From contig JAFYCU010000085.1 of the NCBI GenBank assembly GCA_017545095.1, forward strand, positions 1-23,137: a DNA stretch of 23,137 bases. The letters are read 5' to 3'. The notes beneath the pieces are model-generated. The model searched no databases and was not told the DNA's origin. It saw nothing but the letters and a program-made list of their open reading frames with translations. This stretch comes from Muribaculaceae bacterium (GTDB lineage Bacteria > Bacteroidota > Bacteroidia > Bacteroidales > Muribaculaceae). This document shows positions 15,152 to 23,137 of this stretch, one piece after another; within the stretch, counting starts at the first letter, position 1; the number at the start of each line of letters is the position of its first letter. The position numbers and the translations under genes are program-made.

Positions 15152-17731
15152 ATGATTGATTTAACTCAACATTCCAGACGTACTCGATGGGCTGCTGCGT
15201 TGCTCGTTGCCATGCTGCTGCCCGCGACGGCCGCCGGCGACAACGTGTCGCTGCAAGTCGACAACGACTACGATGCCGGTGACGTGCGGCACAACTACGT
15301 CAACTTGACCCACAGTGGGCGGAACACCCTCATCCTCGATGGCACCGTGACCTCGTTCAAAGTCTATGACGATGGTGGCGGCAAAGTCGGCGGCTTTTAT
15401 AGCCATAATTGCAATAGCTGGTTGGAAATCCAGGCACCCAGTGGTTATGTACTGAGAATCAACGGATCTATGACCGCCACACAGTATGATCGTTTCAGCC
15501 TTTATGATGGGTCGAGCGACACCGACTATGCGCTGGTTGATGAAATGGAGGTTTATGACAACGTGCCGACCAACATCGGTCATCACATGAGCAGCGGCCG
15601 CAACTTGCTGCTTCATTTCTGGGTTGACGGCACCCATCATTACGACGGTCTCAACCTGACTGTTGATTTGGTTCCGGCCACCACGTCGCACCAAATCCAA
15701 ATCATCGGCACAGAAGGCGGCACGGTGACCGCCAACAAAACCAGCGCAAAAGCCGGCGAACTGATCACGCTCACCATTGAAGAGGAACTTGGTTACACGT
15801 TGGCTGGCGTGCGCGTGCACTCCGAGCCACGAAATCTACTCGAAACGGTGTGCTTCCGTTCAGAAAGCACCTGGTACTACCCTGGCGACTACACGGTCAC
15901 CTTCTCCATGCCCAACACCGATGCAACGGTCATCCCCGTAATGGTGGCATGGTCGGGTATGTCGGCCGAGAATGGATTATACATCGACATGCCCACCCAT
16001 GGCACCAAGAGTGTGTATCTCAGGGCGAATGTGCAGTCGGTGAGCATCTACGATGATGGTGGTGGCGGAGTTGGCTTCAATGGTCTGGGAAACAGTCTTG
16101 GTTATTCCCATAATTACAGCCGCTGCTGCGACTCTTATCTCAAGCTTGAGGCTCCCGAAGGACATGTAATCAAACTGACGGGAACCATGGACACGCAGTA
16201 TGGTGATTACTTGACTGTCTATGACGGATTGAGTCAATGGAACTCCGTGAAGCTCGCCGACAAGCTGGGTTTTGAAAGTGGCGAAGCCAATGTGGGAACC
16301 ATTGTGAGCAGCAGCAACGAGATGATGTTGTATTTCAGTTCCGAGGACTCTCCCACCCACATTGGGTTGGATTTGAAGGTCGAGGCGATGCTGCCCATCA
16401 GATTTGAGGGCGAAGGCACGGCCGAAGTGCCGTACCTGATCCAGAATTCCGACGACTGGACGCGATTCTGCAACGCCTTGCAGGAAAACGACACCTGGGA
16501 CCACTTCGACGGAAAACACCTGAAACTGTGCGACAACATCTATATCGATGCCATGGCGGGCAGCTATGGCCACGAGTTCAAGGGTTCCTTCGACGGCGGC
16601 GGCCACACCATCAACTTCACCCACTATAGCATCAGCGACACCATTGCCGCTCCCTTCCGCTATGTGGCCGGCACTGCCACCATCAAGAACGTGAAAGTGG
16701 CGGGCACGCTCAACACGACAGCCGACTATGCCGCCGGCCTCGTTGGCAGCCAAGAAGGCAACACTCGCATCGACAGTTGCGAGGTGAATATGAGCTTCGA
16801 TGGACAAAAGTATCTTGCACAATTTGTGGCTCGCGCCAGTGGCACCACCACCATCACCGCCTCCATCGCCAAGGGGTATATTTACGCACGTGGCAAATAT
16901 GCTGCTGGTTTTGTGGCGAGGGCTAACGGCACCGTCAACATCACCAACTGCTTGAGCAGTACCTTCCTCTTCTCATGGGTTGATGGCGATGGCACTCATG
17001 GCGGTTTTGTGGGCGAAAACCAGAATTCAAGCACCGTCAACATCGAGGGCTGCCTGTTCAACGGATATTTCATCACCGACTACACCAATAAATGCGCCGG
17101 ATTTGTGGGATGGCGCAAAAATGTGGTCAACATCAGCAACTCCCTGTTTATGCCCAAGACCAATGGTTTCAAGAGTGACGGCAGTGCCACCTTCTGCCGC
17201 AACACACCCACCAGCATCACCAACTGCTACTACAACGAGACGTTGGGCGAGGCCCAAGGCAAGATGATGCGCGCCATCATAGCCGGCGACAACGTGACTC
17301 TGGCCAACGCCGGCACGGCAATCGAATACGGCGTGAGCGGCATCACCAGCTATGGCACAGGCATCCTCTACGGTGACATCCTGTACGCCGGCCTTGACGA
17401 CGAAGTGCAGCTCGACCTCTTCTTCACCGGAACCGAGGAGATTGATGGCTTCACAACCAGCGCAGGGCAGCTCACGGGCACCGAGAATCCCTACACGCTC
17501 ACCATGCCCGACCAGGACGTGACCGTCAGCGCCACGATCAAACCAGCGGTCGTGCTGGGCGACCTCAACGGCGATGCAACAGTGGATGTGGGAGATGTGA
17601 ACATTTTGATTAATCTTGTGCTGGAAATCAACAACGACCCCATTGCCCGGGCTTTGGCCGACATCAACGGCGACAGCACAATCGACATTAGTGATGTGAA
17701 CGCACTGATCAATATCATCCTAAACAATTAA
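15152..17731 (+). CDS. Secreted CUB-like / beta-helix-like protein with dockerin-like C terminus
   Basis: An 859-residue secreted protein. The signal peptide ends near residue 31 (TAAG-D). Two CUB-like domains follow (about 50-175 and 270-410), each with VYDDGGG, a Tyr-Ser-His-Asn element, a Cys, a 'Y(D/G)..(F/L)(S/T)(L/V)YDG.S' strand and a late strand 'LLLHFWVD' or 'MMLYFSSED' as in CUB. A small Gly-rich spacer (about 180-265) contains TSAKAGELITLTIEEELG. Residues about 411-700 are repeated 'AAGLVGS..' / 'AAGFVAR..' / 'GGFVGEN.' units typical of a right-handed beta helix or GLUG-like region. The last 56 residues contain two dockerin-like loops, LGDLNGDATVDVGDVNIL and ADINGDSTIDISDVNAL, with Ca-binding Asp/Asn positions. 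ATG 15152 is chosen for its signal peptide and promoter. Such proteins in Bacteroidales are often surface-linked or carbohydrate-related; the exact target is unknown. Confidence 0.88.
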   Translation: MIDLTQHSRRTRWAAALLVAMLLPATAAGDNVSLQVDNDYDAGDVRHNYVNLTHSGRNTLILDGTVTSFKVYDDGGGKVGGFYSHNCNSWLEIQAPSGYVLRINGSMTATQYDRFSLYDGSSDTDYALVDEMEVYDNVPTNIGHHMSSGRNLLLHFWVDGTHHYDGLNLTVDLVPATTSHQIQIIGTEGGTVTANKTSAKAGELITLTIEEELGYTLAGVRVHSEPRNLLETVCFRSESTWYYPGDYTVTFSMPNTDATVIPVMVAWSGMSAENGLYIDMPTHGTKSVYLRANVQSVSIYDDGGGGVGFNGLGNSLGYSHNYSRCCDSYLKLEAPEGHVIKLTGTMDTQYGDYLTVYDGLSQWNSVKLADKLGFESGEANVGTIVSSSNEMMLYFSSEDSPTHIGLDLKVEAMLPIRFEGEGTAEVPYLIQNSDDWTRFCNALQENDTWDHFDGKHLKLCDNIYIDAMAGSYGHEFKGSFDGGGHTINFTHYSISDTIAAPFRYVAGTATIKNVKVAGTLNTTADYAAGLVGSQEGNTRIDSCEVNMSFDGQKYLAQFVARASGTTTITASIAKGYIYARGKYAAGFVARANGTVNITNCLSSTFLFSWVDGDGTHGGFVGENQNSSTVNIEGCLFNGYFITDYTNKCAGFVGWRKNVVNISNSLFMPKTNGFKSDGSATFCRNTPTSITNCYYNETLGEAQGKMMRAIIAGDNVTLANAGTAIEYGVSGITSYGTGILYGDILYAGLDDEVQLDLFFTGTEEIDGFTTSAGQLTGTENPYTLTMPDQDVTVSATIKPAVVLGDLNGDATVDVGDVNILINLVLEINNDPIARALADINGDSTIDISDVNALINIILNN

Positions 17732-17776
17732 TCGAAGCCCGAATCGAGCCTTTAGGCCACCAACATCGGTGTATAG

Positions 17777-17814
17777 AAGAATCGCAAGCAGCTTGCAGGC
17801 TGCTTGCGATTCTT
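17777..17814 (+). terminator. Strong bidirectional terminator between convergent genes
   Basis: A 16-bp perfect stem (17777-17792 with 17799-17814) with a six-base loop is followed by TCTTTG on the plus strand, and flanked by a GAAGAA/TTCTTTCTTT pattern. It lies between the stop of the dockerin-like gene and the minus-strand gene that ends at 17856, so it can serve both transcripts. Confidence 0.8.
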
Positions 17815-17855
17815 TCTTTGCTGATGAACTATACCCCGATTCAACGACAGTAGCG

Positions 17856-18506
17856 TTACTCGGGTGATGCCTCACGAGGGATAAGGAGATTGCGAAGCAG
17901 GATAGCATATATGAGCTCAACAGCCACAATAATAACATCCTGCACCATCATGAATGCCTCGCCAAGCGTAAAATACCAAACTAAAGGCAGCGCCTCTGCA
18001 ATGATGATGCGCAGCATCATCCACAAGCCCAATCGCCCCAACCGGCCCCTATACCATGCCATCAGAAGCACGCCCATAGGCAAATAGGCCATCGGGAGCA
18101 ATGCGGCAGCCACTAGATTGATGGTAATCAACCGCTCATCGATAAAAGGCAAGAACGGTGTGACAAAACTAATCAAATTCAGTGCCAAAAGCGCCCACCA
18201 CATTGCGGTGAGCGGGTGATAGAGCGGGCGCATGCCTCTCATCATGGCATAGTAAATAATCACCATGCCAATCGTGTTGATGAGCGACAAACACAGGGTG
18301 CCGAGCAAGGTTTGCAGATGCGTAAGGATTGGAGTACACGTGCACACGGCTGCAATCACCATGATGAAAAAACCGAACTCGATAATAGGTCGTTTCAAGC
18401 CGCTGTCAAGAGAATCGACGGAGCGATTAAAGGCAACAGGACAGCTGCTGCGGGTCGCGAAAGCTTGCGAATCAGAAATCTTATCGGTAGTCATATACGT
18501 TGACAT
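17856..18506 (-). CDS. Multi-pass membrane protein of unknown function
   Basis: A 216-residue protein on the minus strand with about six hydrophobic segments (for example FGFFIMVIAAVCTC, LLGTLCLSLINTIGMVII, MWWALLALNLISFV, ITINLVAAALLPMAYL, LGLWMMLRIIIAEALPLVW, VQDVIIVAVELIYAILL) linked by short basic loops such as YRGRLGRLG. No catalytic motif is visible and I do not recognise the family. The first ATG is 18506; the in-frame ATG at 18494 gives a more normal leader after the likely -7 element at 18519-18526. It is transcribed divergently from the AraC-type regulator, so it may be a target of it. Confidence 0.75.
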   Translation of the reverse strand: MSTYMTTDKISDSQAFATRSSCPVAFNRSVDSLDSGLKRPIIEFGFFIMVIAAVCTCTPILTHLQTLLGTLCLSLINTIGMVIIYYAMMRGMRPLYHPLTAMWWALLALNLISFVTPFLPFIDERLITINLVAAALLPMAYLPMGVLLMAWYRGRLGRLGLWMMLRIIIAEALPLVWYFTLGEAFMMVQDVIIVAVELIYAILLRNLLIPREASPE

Positions 18507-18518
18507 TCAAAATCGCTG

Positions 18519-18526
18519 CAAAATTA
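18519..18526 (-). promoter_or_regulatory. -7-like element for the minus-strand membrane protein
   Basis: On the minus strand the sequence reads TAATTTTG, matching TAnnTTTG. No good TTTG -33 box lies at the usual distance. The transcript start would fall only a few bases before ATG 18506, which favours ATG 18494 as the real start. Confidence 0.4.
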
Positions 18527-18589
18527 CAAAAATGAATCCAATCTGCTCGGCTTTTAATCGGGAAGGAGGCGGTAAAAACGGCAAAATCG

Positions 18590-18618
18590 CCAAATCGGTC
18601 GGTATGTAGCCGATTTGG
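18590..18618. promoter_or_regulatory. Palindrome in the divergent intergenic region; candidate operator
   Basis: CCAAATCGG (18590-18598) is the exact reverse complement of CCGATTTGG (18610-18618), with an 11-base spacer. A direct repeat GGTCGGT (18597-18603 and 18617-18623) overlaps both arms. The site lies between two divergent genes, upstream of the AraC-type regulator, so autoregulation and control of both genes are possible. The rest of 18507-18717 is the two promoter regions. Confidence 0.5.
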
Positions 18619-18645
18619 TCGGTGCTTTTCTAAAAAAATCGCCCG

Positions 18646-18681
18646 TTTGGTATTATGCGCATTTGAAATTAAGTAATTTTG
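18646..18681 (+). promoter_or_regulatory. Promoter-like sequence for the AraC-type regulator
   Basis: TTTGG (18646-18650) and TAATTTTG (18674-18681) resemble the Bacteroidetes -33/-7 boxes, with a spacer of about 24 bases, longer than usual. The expected start near 18688 gives a 30-base leader to ATG 18718. Confidence 0.45.
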
Positions 18682-18717
18682 CAATCTGAATCATCATCCA
18701 ACTATCAACTATTAAGC

Positions 18718-19446
18718 ATGCCTAAGGACGAACTCTTTCTTCAGAACATCACGATAGTGCTTTTGTTCTTTCTCGTCGCCTTGATAGTTGCATTGGTGAT
18801 TGCTTCCGTTTTTTTGCGAAAGATTATTAATCACAACTCTCATCTCGAGATGATGGAGCAAAACATGAAACATCAAAACGAAGAACGCATTGAGCGGTTT
18901 GCCGACCTCAACGAGCAATTGAGCCAGGAACCGCTCAAGCCCGGCGGCGCAGCGTGTGCCCCTCCCGCTGTCAACGAATGCCCCCAATGTGAGCAGGCAT
19001 GCACCGAAGAAGCAACGGCCAACGCTACCGCTATCGTAGATTCTGCGCGAGCACTCGAATGCAAAGTGGAAGAAGTCAAGAACATTGAACGCCTAACCGA
19101 TGAGCAACTGATGGCCTGGATTGACCAGCGAATGGACGAGTTGCTGTTGCACACCAACCCAAAAGTAAAGCTCAAGGACATCGCCACAGCTTTAGGCATT
19201 ACGCAGCGACGAATATTCATAGCTCTAAAAACCCGCCCTAAGGACAACACGCTTGCCGAGTATCTGACCACCAAGCGGCTCAACACCGCGTGCACCCTGC
19301 TGATTGAGAATCCACTGTGGACCATCGACGCTGTGGCGAGCGAAGCGGGATTTGGTGCTGTTACCACGTTCCGAACCGTGTTTCGCAAACGCTTCGGCAT
19401 CTCGCCAAGCCAATATCGCGAAACCAAGATAACCTCATTGTCTTGA
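18718..19446 (+). CDS. Membrane-anchored AraC-family transcriptional regulator
   Basis: A 242-residue protein. One hydrophobic helix (about residues 7-30, ITIVLLFFLVALIVALVIAS) is followed by a charged, coiled-coil-like stretch, a Cys-containing linker (CPQCEQAC), then a C-terminal AraC-type double helix-turn-helix. Helix 1 contains LKDIATALGITQRRIFIAL; the second half contains LAEYLTTKRLNTACTLLIE, TIDAVASEAGF, TTFRTVFRKRFGISPSQYRE, the standard AraC signature. There is no large sensor domain, only a few residues outside the membrane, so any signal would be sensed by the linker/membrane region or a partner. ATG 18718 is chosen because the upstream TTG at 18679 lies inside the -7 promoter element. 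The next gene starts 32 bases downstream and may be co-transcribed. Confidence 0.85.
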   Translation: MPKDELFLQNITIVLLFFLVALIVALVIASVFLRKIINHNSHLEMMEQNMKHQNEERIERFADLNEQLSQEPLKPGGAACAPPAVNECPQCEQACTEEATANATAIVDSARALECKVEEVKNIERLTDEQLMAWIDQRMDELLLHTNPKVKLKDIATALGITQRRIFIALKTRPKDNTLAEYLTTKRLNTACTLLIENPLWTIDAVASEAGFGAVTTFRTVFRKRFGISPSQYRETKITSLS

Positions 19447-19478
19447 ACAACATTTATTTACAACAATTTAAAAACAGC

Positions 19479-20258
19479 ATGAAAAAAGCAAGATTATACA
19501 TCACGTTGGTTGTGCTTGTCGCCACGGGACTCACGATGAGTGCGCAGTACACCCAAACCGACCGCATTGCCAATGATGTGCTTAGCGGTTTAAACTCAAT
19601 CCTGAGTTCGCAGGAACGTAAGCAGCAGGCCGAAATCCAGGAACGCGAGAAGGCTCAGTACCTACGCACTTTCAATGCTGTTATGGATGAGGCCCGCAAG
19701 CTGGAGGAAGACGGCAAATTTGCCGACGCCCTCGCCAAGTATGAGGAAGCTGCCGTGCTGAATTGGAAATACGGCTACTCCGACCAGCGTGCTATTACCC
19801 GCAAAATCACCAGCCTGTATGGTCCTGCCGGTCGCACCGACGACGGTCCCAGTGTCCTCAACAACGACATAGTGACCCTGGCCGACTACTCGGGCTACCG
19901 CCTAGTGAGAGAGAACCCCATCTACAAGGCTGATAAAAATGCCGGTAACATCAAAATCTTGCGCGTGTGCTGCTCCGCCACCGAGACTCGTGTGGAATTT
20001 GAATATGAGAACGATGAGGCCAAGGCTATCTATGTCAGCGTCCCCTCCGACACCCACATCAAGGGCAAGAAAAGCGGGAAGTTGAGCCTTGTTCAGGTCC
20101 AAAACGTTGGCGTCAAGCCCTCTCGCGCCCTGATTGAGCAACCTTATCAAAGACTGCGTTTTGCCCTCACCTTCCCTGCCCTGTCGCTTGAGGACAGCGA
20201 ATTTGAGCTCAAGATGCCTGGCAAATACTGGAATTTCAAGAAAATCCCCTGCAAGTGA
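19479..20258 (+). CDS. Secreted protein with TPR-like N-terminal and beta-rich C-terminal region
   Basis: A 259-residue protein with a signal peptide (MKKARLYITLVVLVATGLTMSA-Q). A charged, coiled-coil-like segment (about 45-65, SQERKQQAEIQEREKAQYL) leads into a TPR-like helical pair (DEARKLEEDGKFADALAKYEEA). The C-terminal half (about 150-259) alternates strands: IKILRVCCSATETRVEFEYE, then IYVSVPSDTHIKG, LSLVQVQNVGVKP, LRFALTFPAL and FELKMPG, in the order of a beta-sandwich domain found in several Bacteroidales envelope proteins. I do not know its function. It starts 32 bases after the AraC-type regulator, so it may be its partner or target. ATG 19479 is preceded by an A-rich leader. Confidence 0.8.
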   Translation: MKKARLYITLVVLVATGLTMSAQYTQTDRIANDVLSGLNSILSSQERKQQAEIQEREKAQYLRTFNAVMDEARKLEEDGKFADALAKYEEAAVLNWKYGYSDQRAITRKITSLYGPAGRTDDGPSVLNNDIVTLADYSGYRLVRENPIYKADKNAGNIKILRVCCSATETRVEFEYENDEAKAIYVSVPSDTHIKGKKSGKLSLVQVQNVGVKPSRALIEQPYQRLRFALTFPALSLEDSEFELKMPGKYWNFKKIPCK

Positions 20259-20309
20259 AACCTGCAACGGAATTGAAATAAACTCATTTTTTTCACCCTT
20301 TTTAAAACC

Positions 20310-20330
20310 AAACAAAACAAAACAAAACAA
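20310..20330 (+). repeat. Short AAAAC tandem run in the leader of the lipoprotein gene
   Basis: Three perfect AAAAC units (20314-20328) preceded by a partial unit sit directly before ATG 20332. A-rich leaders improve translation in Bacteroidetes; a five-base unit outside the coding frame could also vary in number and tune expression. With only three copies, a role in phase variation is uncertain. Confidence 0.4.
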
Positions 20331-20331
20331 G

Positions 20332-20868
20332 ATGAAGAAGTTTTTTTACATGAGTGTTATGGTCCTCATGGCCTCTCTCGCCCTGACAAGCTGCGGGAGC
20401 GACGATGACAAGAATAAGGACGAGCCCCAACCCCAGGGAGGGATTAAAACGGTGGTCTATGACGCCTCCGTTACTTTCTCCCAGGAGATGATTGACATCT
20501 GTGACGTGACCATTTTCTACAAGGATGGCGATGGCAAAACCGCTACCGAAACCGTCAAATCCGCAACGTGGAACAAAAAGGTGACTGTCAAGAATCTGCC
20601 CGCAGTTGTCGGCGTGAAGTTTGATTTCAAGTTGAAAGATGGTATCGAGCTGACGAAGGAAAAGTACGACCTCATGGCCAACCTTCAGCACTATGTCACC
20701 ATCGACGGCGTGAAAAAAGGAACCGATCAGCCCTTCACCAATGTGGGCCAGGGCACGAGAGCCGAGAAGGTTGCCGACATTTTGTCCAGATGGTCGGAAA
20801 GGATGGTCTACGGCTACGCGATTTCTGCCAATGGCGAAGTCACCACCACTGAAAACATCACCTTCTGA
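20332..20868 (+). CDS. Probable surface-exposed lipoprotein, unknown function
   Basis: A 178-residue protein with a type II signal peptide: Lys-rich start, hydrophobic core and LTSC lipobox (C21). After Cys comes GSDDDKNKDE, an acidic run like the lipoprotein export signal that sends Bacteroidetes lipoproteins to the cell surface. The mature part has strands such as KTVVYDASVTF, VTIFYKDGDG, KVTVKNLPAVVGVKFDFKLK and ends with VTTTENITF, so it is probably a small beta-sandwich. No enzyme motif is visible. It lies 147 bases before the C10 protease; C10 proteases in this phylum are sometimes paired with small inhibitor lipoproteins, but the sequence does not clearly match those inhibitors. Confidence 0.75.
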   Translation: MKKFFYMSVMVLMASLALTSCGSDDDKNKDEPQPQGGIKTVVYDASVTFSQEMIDICDVTIFYKDGDGKTATETVKSATWNKKVTVKNLPAVVGVKFDFKLKDGIELTKEKYDLMANLQHYVTIDGVKKGTDQPFTNVGQGTRAEKVADILSRWSERMVYGYAISANGEVTTTENITF

Positions 20869-20923
20869 CATGGTGTGTTTTCGCAGTCAAGCCATCACAT
20901 AACCAAAGCCAATTATCGACATT

Positions 20924-20985
20924 TTGTCCCCAACTTAGACCTTGAAGAGGCCGAGCGGGGGACAAGTTGTTGATTGGTAACCAAT
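20924..20985 (+). promoter_or_regulatory. Overlapping inverted repeats before the C10 protease gene
   Basis: TTGTCCCC (20924-20931) pairs with GGGGACAA (20958-20965), while CAACTT (20931-20936) pairs with AAGTTG (20964-20969), so the two foldings compete. Just downstream ATTGGT-A-ACCAAT (20973-20985) is a perfect compact palindrome, a possible operator. No good -33/-7 promoter boxes were found in 20869-21015. Confidence 0.35.
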
Positions 20986-21015
20986 ACGATTAGCCTAATC
21001 TTATTGAACAAAACA

Positions 21016-23137
21016 ATGAGAACAATTAAATCTGTAATTATTTTGGTTTTAGGAGCATTGGCTCTTACAGCCACGACGCAAGCCGCTCCCCTGTCGCAAC
21101 AACAGGCCAGGAACAGGGCGATGGCCTTCATGACACAGAAACATGGAAGCATGGCTGGGCGCACCCTTACCCGCACGTCGTGGCGCGCCCAGGCGGTGGA
21201 TGAGGCCAACGACCAGGTGCTGGCCTTCAACGTTCAAGGTGGCGGATATGTCATTGTTGCCAACGATGAACGCATCGACGACGTGCTGGCCTACTCGCTC
21301 ACAGGCACCATCGACAGCAACCGCATGCCACCCGCCATGCAGGACATGCTCACCAGCTATGCTGAGCAAATCGCCTACATGCAAGAGCACAACCTGGCAC
21401 CCCATCGGGCACCCACTCATCCGGCCGTGCAGCCCCTGATTCAAACCAAATGGGGACAGGACTGGCCCTACAACTACGAGATTAATCAGAACTTTAATCA
21501 GAACTGTCCCACAGGTTGCGTCGCCACATCGATGTCGCAGGTGATGTATTACCACAAGTGGCCGCAAGACAGCACGGCGAGGTATATCACACCCGCCACC
21601 GTCATCATCAAGCCCACCGTTTTCGATTGGGACAACATGCTGCTCACTTATAGCGACAACGGTGAGTACCCCGAGTCGCAGGTAAAGTCGGTGGCGCATC
21701 TCATGGAAACTGCTGGCGAATCGGTTGACATGAAGTACAAAGCCGATGGGTCGGGAACCCAAAGCTATCTCATCAAGCCTGCGCTCATAGGCTGTTTCAA
21801 ATACGATAAGGGCATTCGTTACATCATGCGCGACGACTATACCATCGACAAGTGGGACGAGTTGATGTATAAGGAACTCGCCAACAATCGCCCCATCATC
21901 TACAATGCCATGACCAGTTGGGGTTCGGGCCACAGTTTTGTGTGCCACGGCTACGACGGCAATGGAAAGTACTACATCAACTGGGGCTGGGACGGTGATT
22001 GCGACGGATATTTCGCCCTCTCGATTCTTGACTCGCAAGGCACCGGCACCGGCGGCGGCGGTAAGAACAACCGCTGGACGGTACATCAAGACGCCGTCAT
22101 TGGCATTCAACCTCCTGTCGAGGGTTCCACCGAACAATTTCCCGGCTTTGTGCAGGTTGCGCAACATTTGCTGCTCAGCGAACCCGAAATCACGCGCGAC
22201 GCCAACGGAAAATATCCCCCCATTCATTTGCAAACAATTTATTATGCTGTTTATGATTCCGAGGGGTTGGCTATCGCACTGCTTGACGGAAACGATCAAT
22301 TTATTCGTCTGTTACCCAAAAGCGAGGGTAAGCACCTGAACACCATCGCCAACGACTACAAATGTTACGATTGCAAACTGAGCATTCCCTCCGACATTGC
22401 CGATGGCACTTACCATCTGGTAACCTGCTATGGGCACAAAAGCGACTCCACCAAGATCTTTTCTTGCGGCAGCTACAAAAACATCTTTGTCGAGATGGTA
22501 GTGAACAATGGTAACATCACCCTGAAGCCATACCCGGTCAAGGCCCTCGAACTTACCAACCCGCAGACCACTGTCGATGCCGGTAAGATTGCCTCCATCA
22601 CATTTGATGTAAAGAATAATGGCGATGAATTCAACGGCAACTTGTTCTTGCTGTCAAACAACCATCTCAAAGCTTCAGAATGTGTGGCTATTCCTGCCGG
22701 TGAAACGCAACAAGTGGAATTCCGCGTGAAGAGCGATAACCAGTTCGACGCCACCGAGCCTTACCGCGTCTATACCGATCCCATGCTGATGCATCGTGTG
22801 TATGGCGAAGGCGAGGAGACCGACGCGCTTTTTGAAACCTACGACGTGTCGCGCACCAATATCGATATGGAAAACATGAAAGTGTCTTCTCACATCATCT
22901 CAGGCTTTATCTCATCGGTTAATGTGGGTACTGCGCTTTTCAACTGCAGCATGGTCATAAGTGTTGTGAATCCCGACAATGAGTTTGAAATTTACGGCAA
23001 TTATGTCACACCCAACGATCTGAATGTCGCTATAGGAGACACAGCAACCATGAGGGTTCTGGTACTAATACCTGCCAACGTCAGTCGCGCACGCATCAAA
23101 CTGGGGTACAACGACCGCTTGGTGAACACTGTTTACA
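21016..23137 (+). CDS. Secreted C10-family cysteine protease (streptopain/interpain type), 3' end outside window
   Basis: The frame is open to the end of the window (707 codons seen). Residues 1-23 form a signal peptide (TTQA-APLS). Residues about 24-135 resemble the streptopain prodomain (SQQQARNRAMAF, then FNVQGGGYVIVANDERIDDVLAYS). The catalytic domain shows NCPTGCVATSMSQVMYYHKWP with catalytic Cys168, GHSFVCHGYDGNG with catalytic His306, and NWGWDGDCDGYF with N322 and W323 of the active site, all as in SpeB, PrtT and interpain A. After about residue 370 come Ig-like beta domains (for example PVKALELTNPQTTVDAGKIA, a CARDB-like strand pattern), which often precede a C-terminal secretion domain (type IX) in Bacteroidetes. 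That end is not in the window. It is expected to be secreted as an inactive precursor and self-activated. Confidence 0.93.
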   Translation, partial: MRTIKSVIILVLGALALTATTQAAPLSQQQARNRAMAFMTQKHGSMAGRTLTRTSWRAQAVDEANDQVLAFNVQGGGYVIVANDERIDDVLAYSLTGTIDSNRMPPAMQDMLTSYAEQIAYMQEHNLAPHRAPTHPAVQPLIQTKWGQDWPYNYEINQNFNQNCPTGCVATSMSQVMYYHKWPQDSTARYITPATVIIKPTVFDWDNMLLTYSDNGEYPESQVKSVAHLMETAGESVDMKYKADGSGTQSYLIKPALIGCFKYDKGIRYIMRDDYTIDKWDELMYKELANNRPIIYNAMTSWGSGHSFVCHGYDGNGKYYINWGWDGDCDGYFALSILDSQGTGTGGGGKNNRWTVHQDAVIGIQPPVEGSTEQFPGFVQVAQHLLLSEPEITRDANGKYPPIHLQTIYYAVYDSEGLAIALLDGNDQFIRLLPKSEGKHLNTIANDYKCYDCKLSIPSDIADGTYHLVTCYGHKSDSTKIFSCGSYKNIFVEMVVNNGNITLKPYPVKALELTNPQTTVDAGKIASITFDVKNNGDEFNGNLFLLSNNHLKASECVAIPAGETQQVEFRVKSDNQFDATEPYRVYTDPMLMHRVYGEGEETDALFETYDVSRTNIDMENMKVSSHIISGFISSVNVGTALFNCSMVISVVNPDNEFEIYGNYVTPNDLNVAIGDTATMRVLVLIPANVSRARIKLGYNDRLVNTVY

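Noticed and set aside
18679..18717. Upstream TTG start for the AraC-type regulator
   Set aside because: The TTG is part of the TAATTTTG -7 element.
21049..22299. Minus-strand open frame of 416 codons
   Set aside because: It is opposite the C10 protease, whose catalytic Cys, His and NWGW motifs are all on the plus strand.

Overview
The window looks like chromosomal DNA of a Bacteroidales bacterium, most likely Prevotellaceae or Muribaculaceae. The evidence is an A-rich set of leaders without strong Shine-Dalgarno sites, TTTG/TAnnTTTG-type promoters, a lipoprotein whose C is followed by an acidic stretch (surface-export type), a C10 (streptopain/interpain-type) protease, a secreted protein ending in a dockerin-like pair of repeats, and a short intergenic repeat of the kind scattered through Bacteroidetes genomes. 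GC content is visibly above 50%. All assignments come from reading the sequence; no searches were run.

Region 1 (about 1-14924) is one tightly packed plus-strand operon with several ATGA/TGATG overlaps. In order: the end of a gene with faint JAB-peptidase-like character; a large membrane protein with a degenerate von Willebrand A-like domain, a RING-H2-like zinc finger, several membrane segments and a C-terminal FHA-like domain; an E1-like (ThiF/MoeB/UBA) activating enzyme with a C-terminal ubiquitin-fold-like region; four proteins resembling type VI secretion baseplate subunits (TssG-, TssK-, TssE- and TssF-like); a peptidoglycan-binding protein with a hydrophobic pore-like C terminus; a secreted GH73 glucosaminidase with LysM domains; a membrane Ser/Thr kinase; a PP2C phosphatase; and a secreted WG-repeat protein. 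A strong hairpin follows. My reading is a contractile injection (T6SS-like) locus controlled by a kinase/phosphatase/FHA set and combined with ubiquitin-like activation parts. Sheath (TssB/C), Hcp, VgrG and ClpV are not in this window, so they would have to lie upstream or elsewhere.

Region 2 (about 15050-17820) holds a single secreted protein with two CUB-like domains, a beta-helix-like region and a dockerin-like C terminus. It has its own promoter containing a palindrome, and ends at a strong bidirectional terminator.

Region 3 (about 17850-23137) has a minus-strand membrane protein divergent from a membrane-anchored AraC-family regulator, with a palindrome between them. These are followed by a secreted TPR-like protein, a probably surface-exposed lipoprotein, and a C10 cysteine protease that runs off the end of the window. 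There are no tRNA, rRNA, CRISPR or transposase features that I can support.
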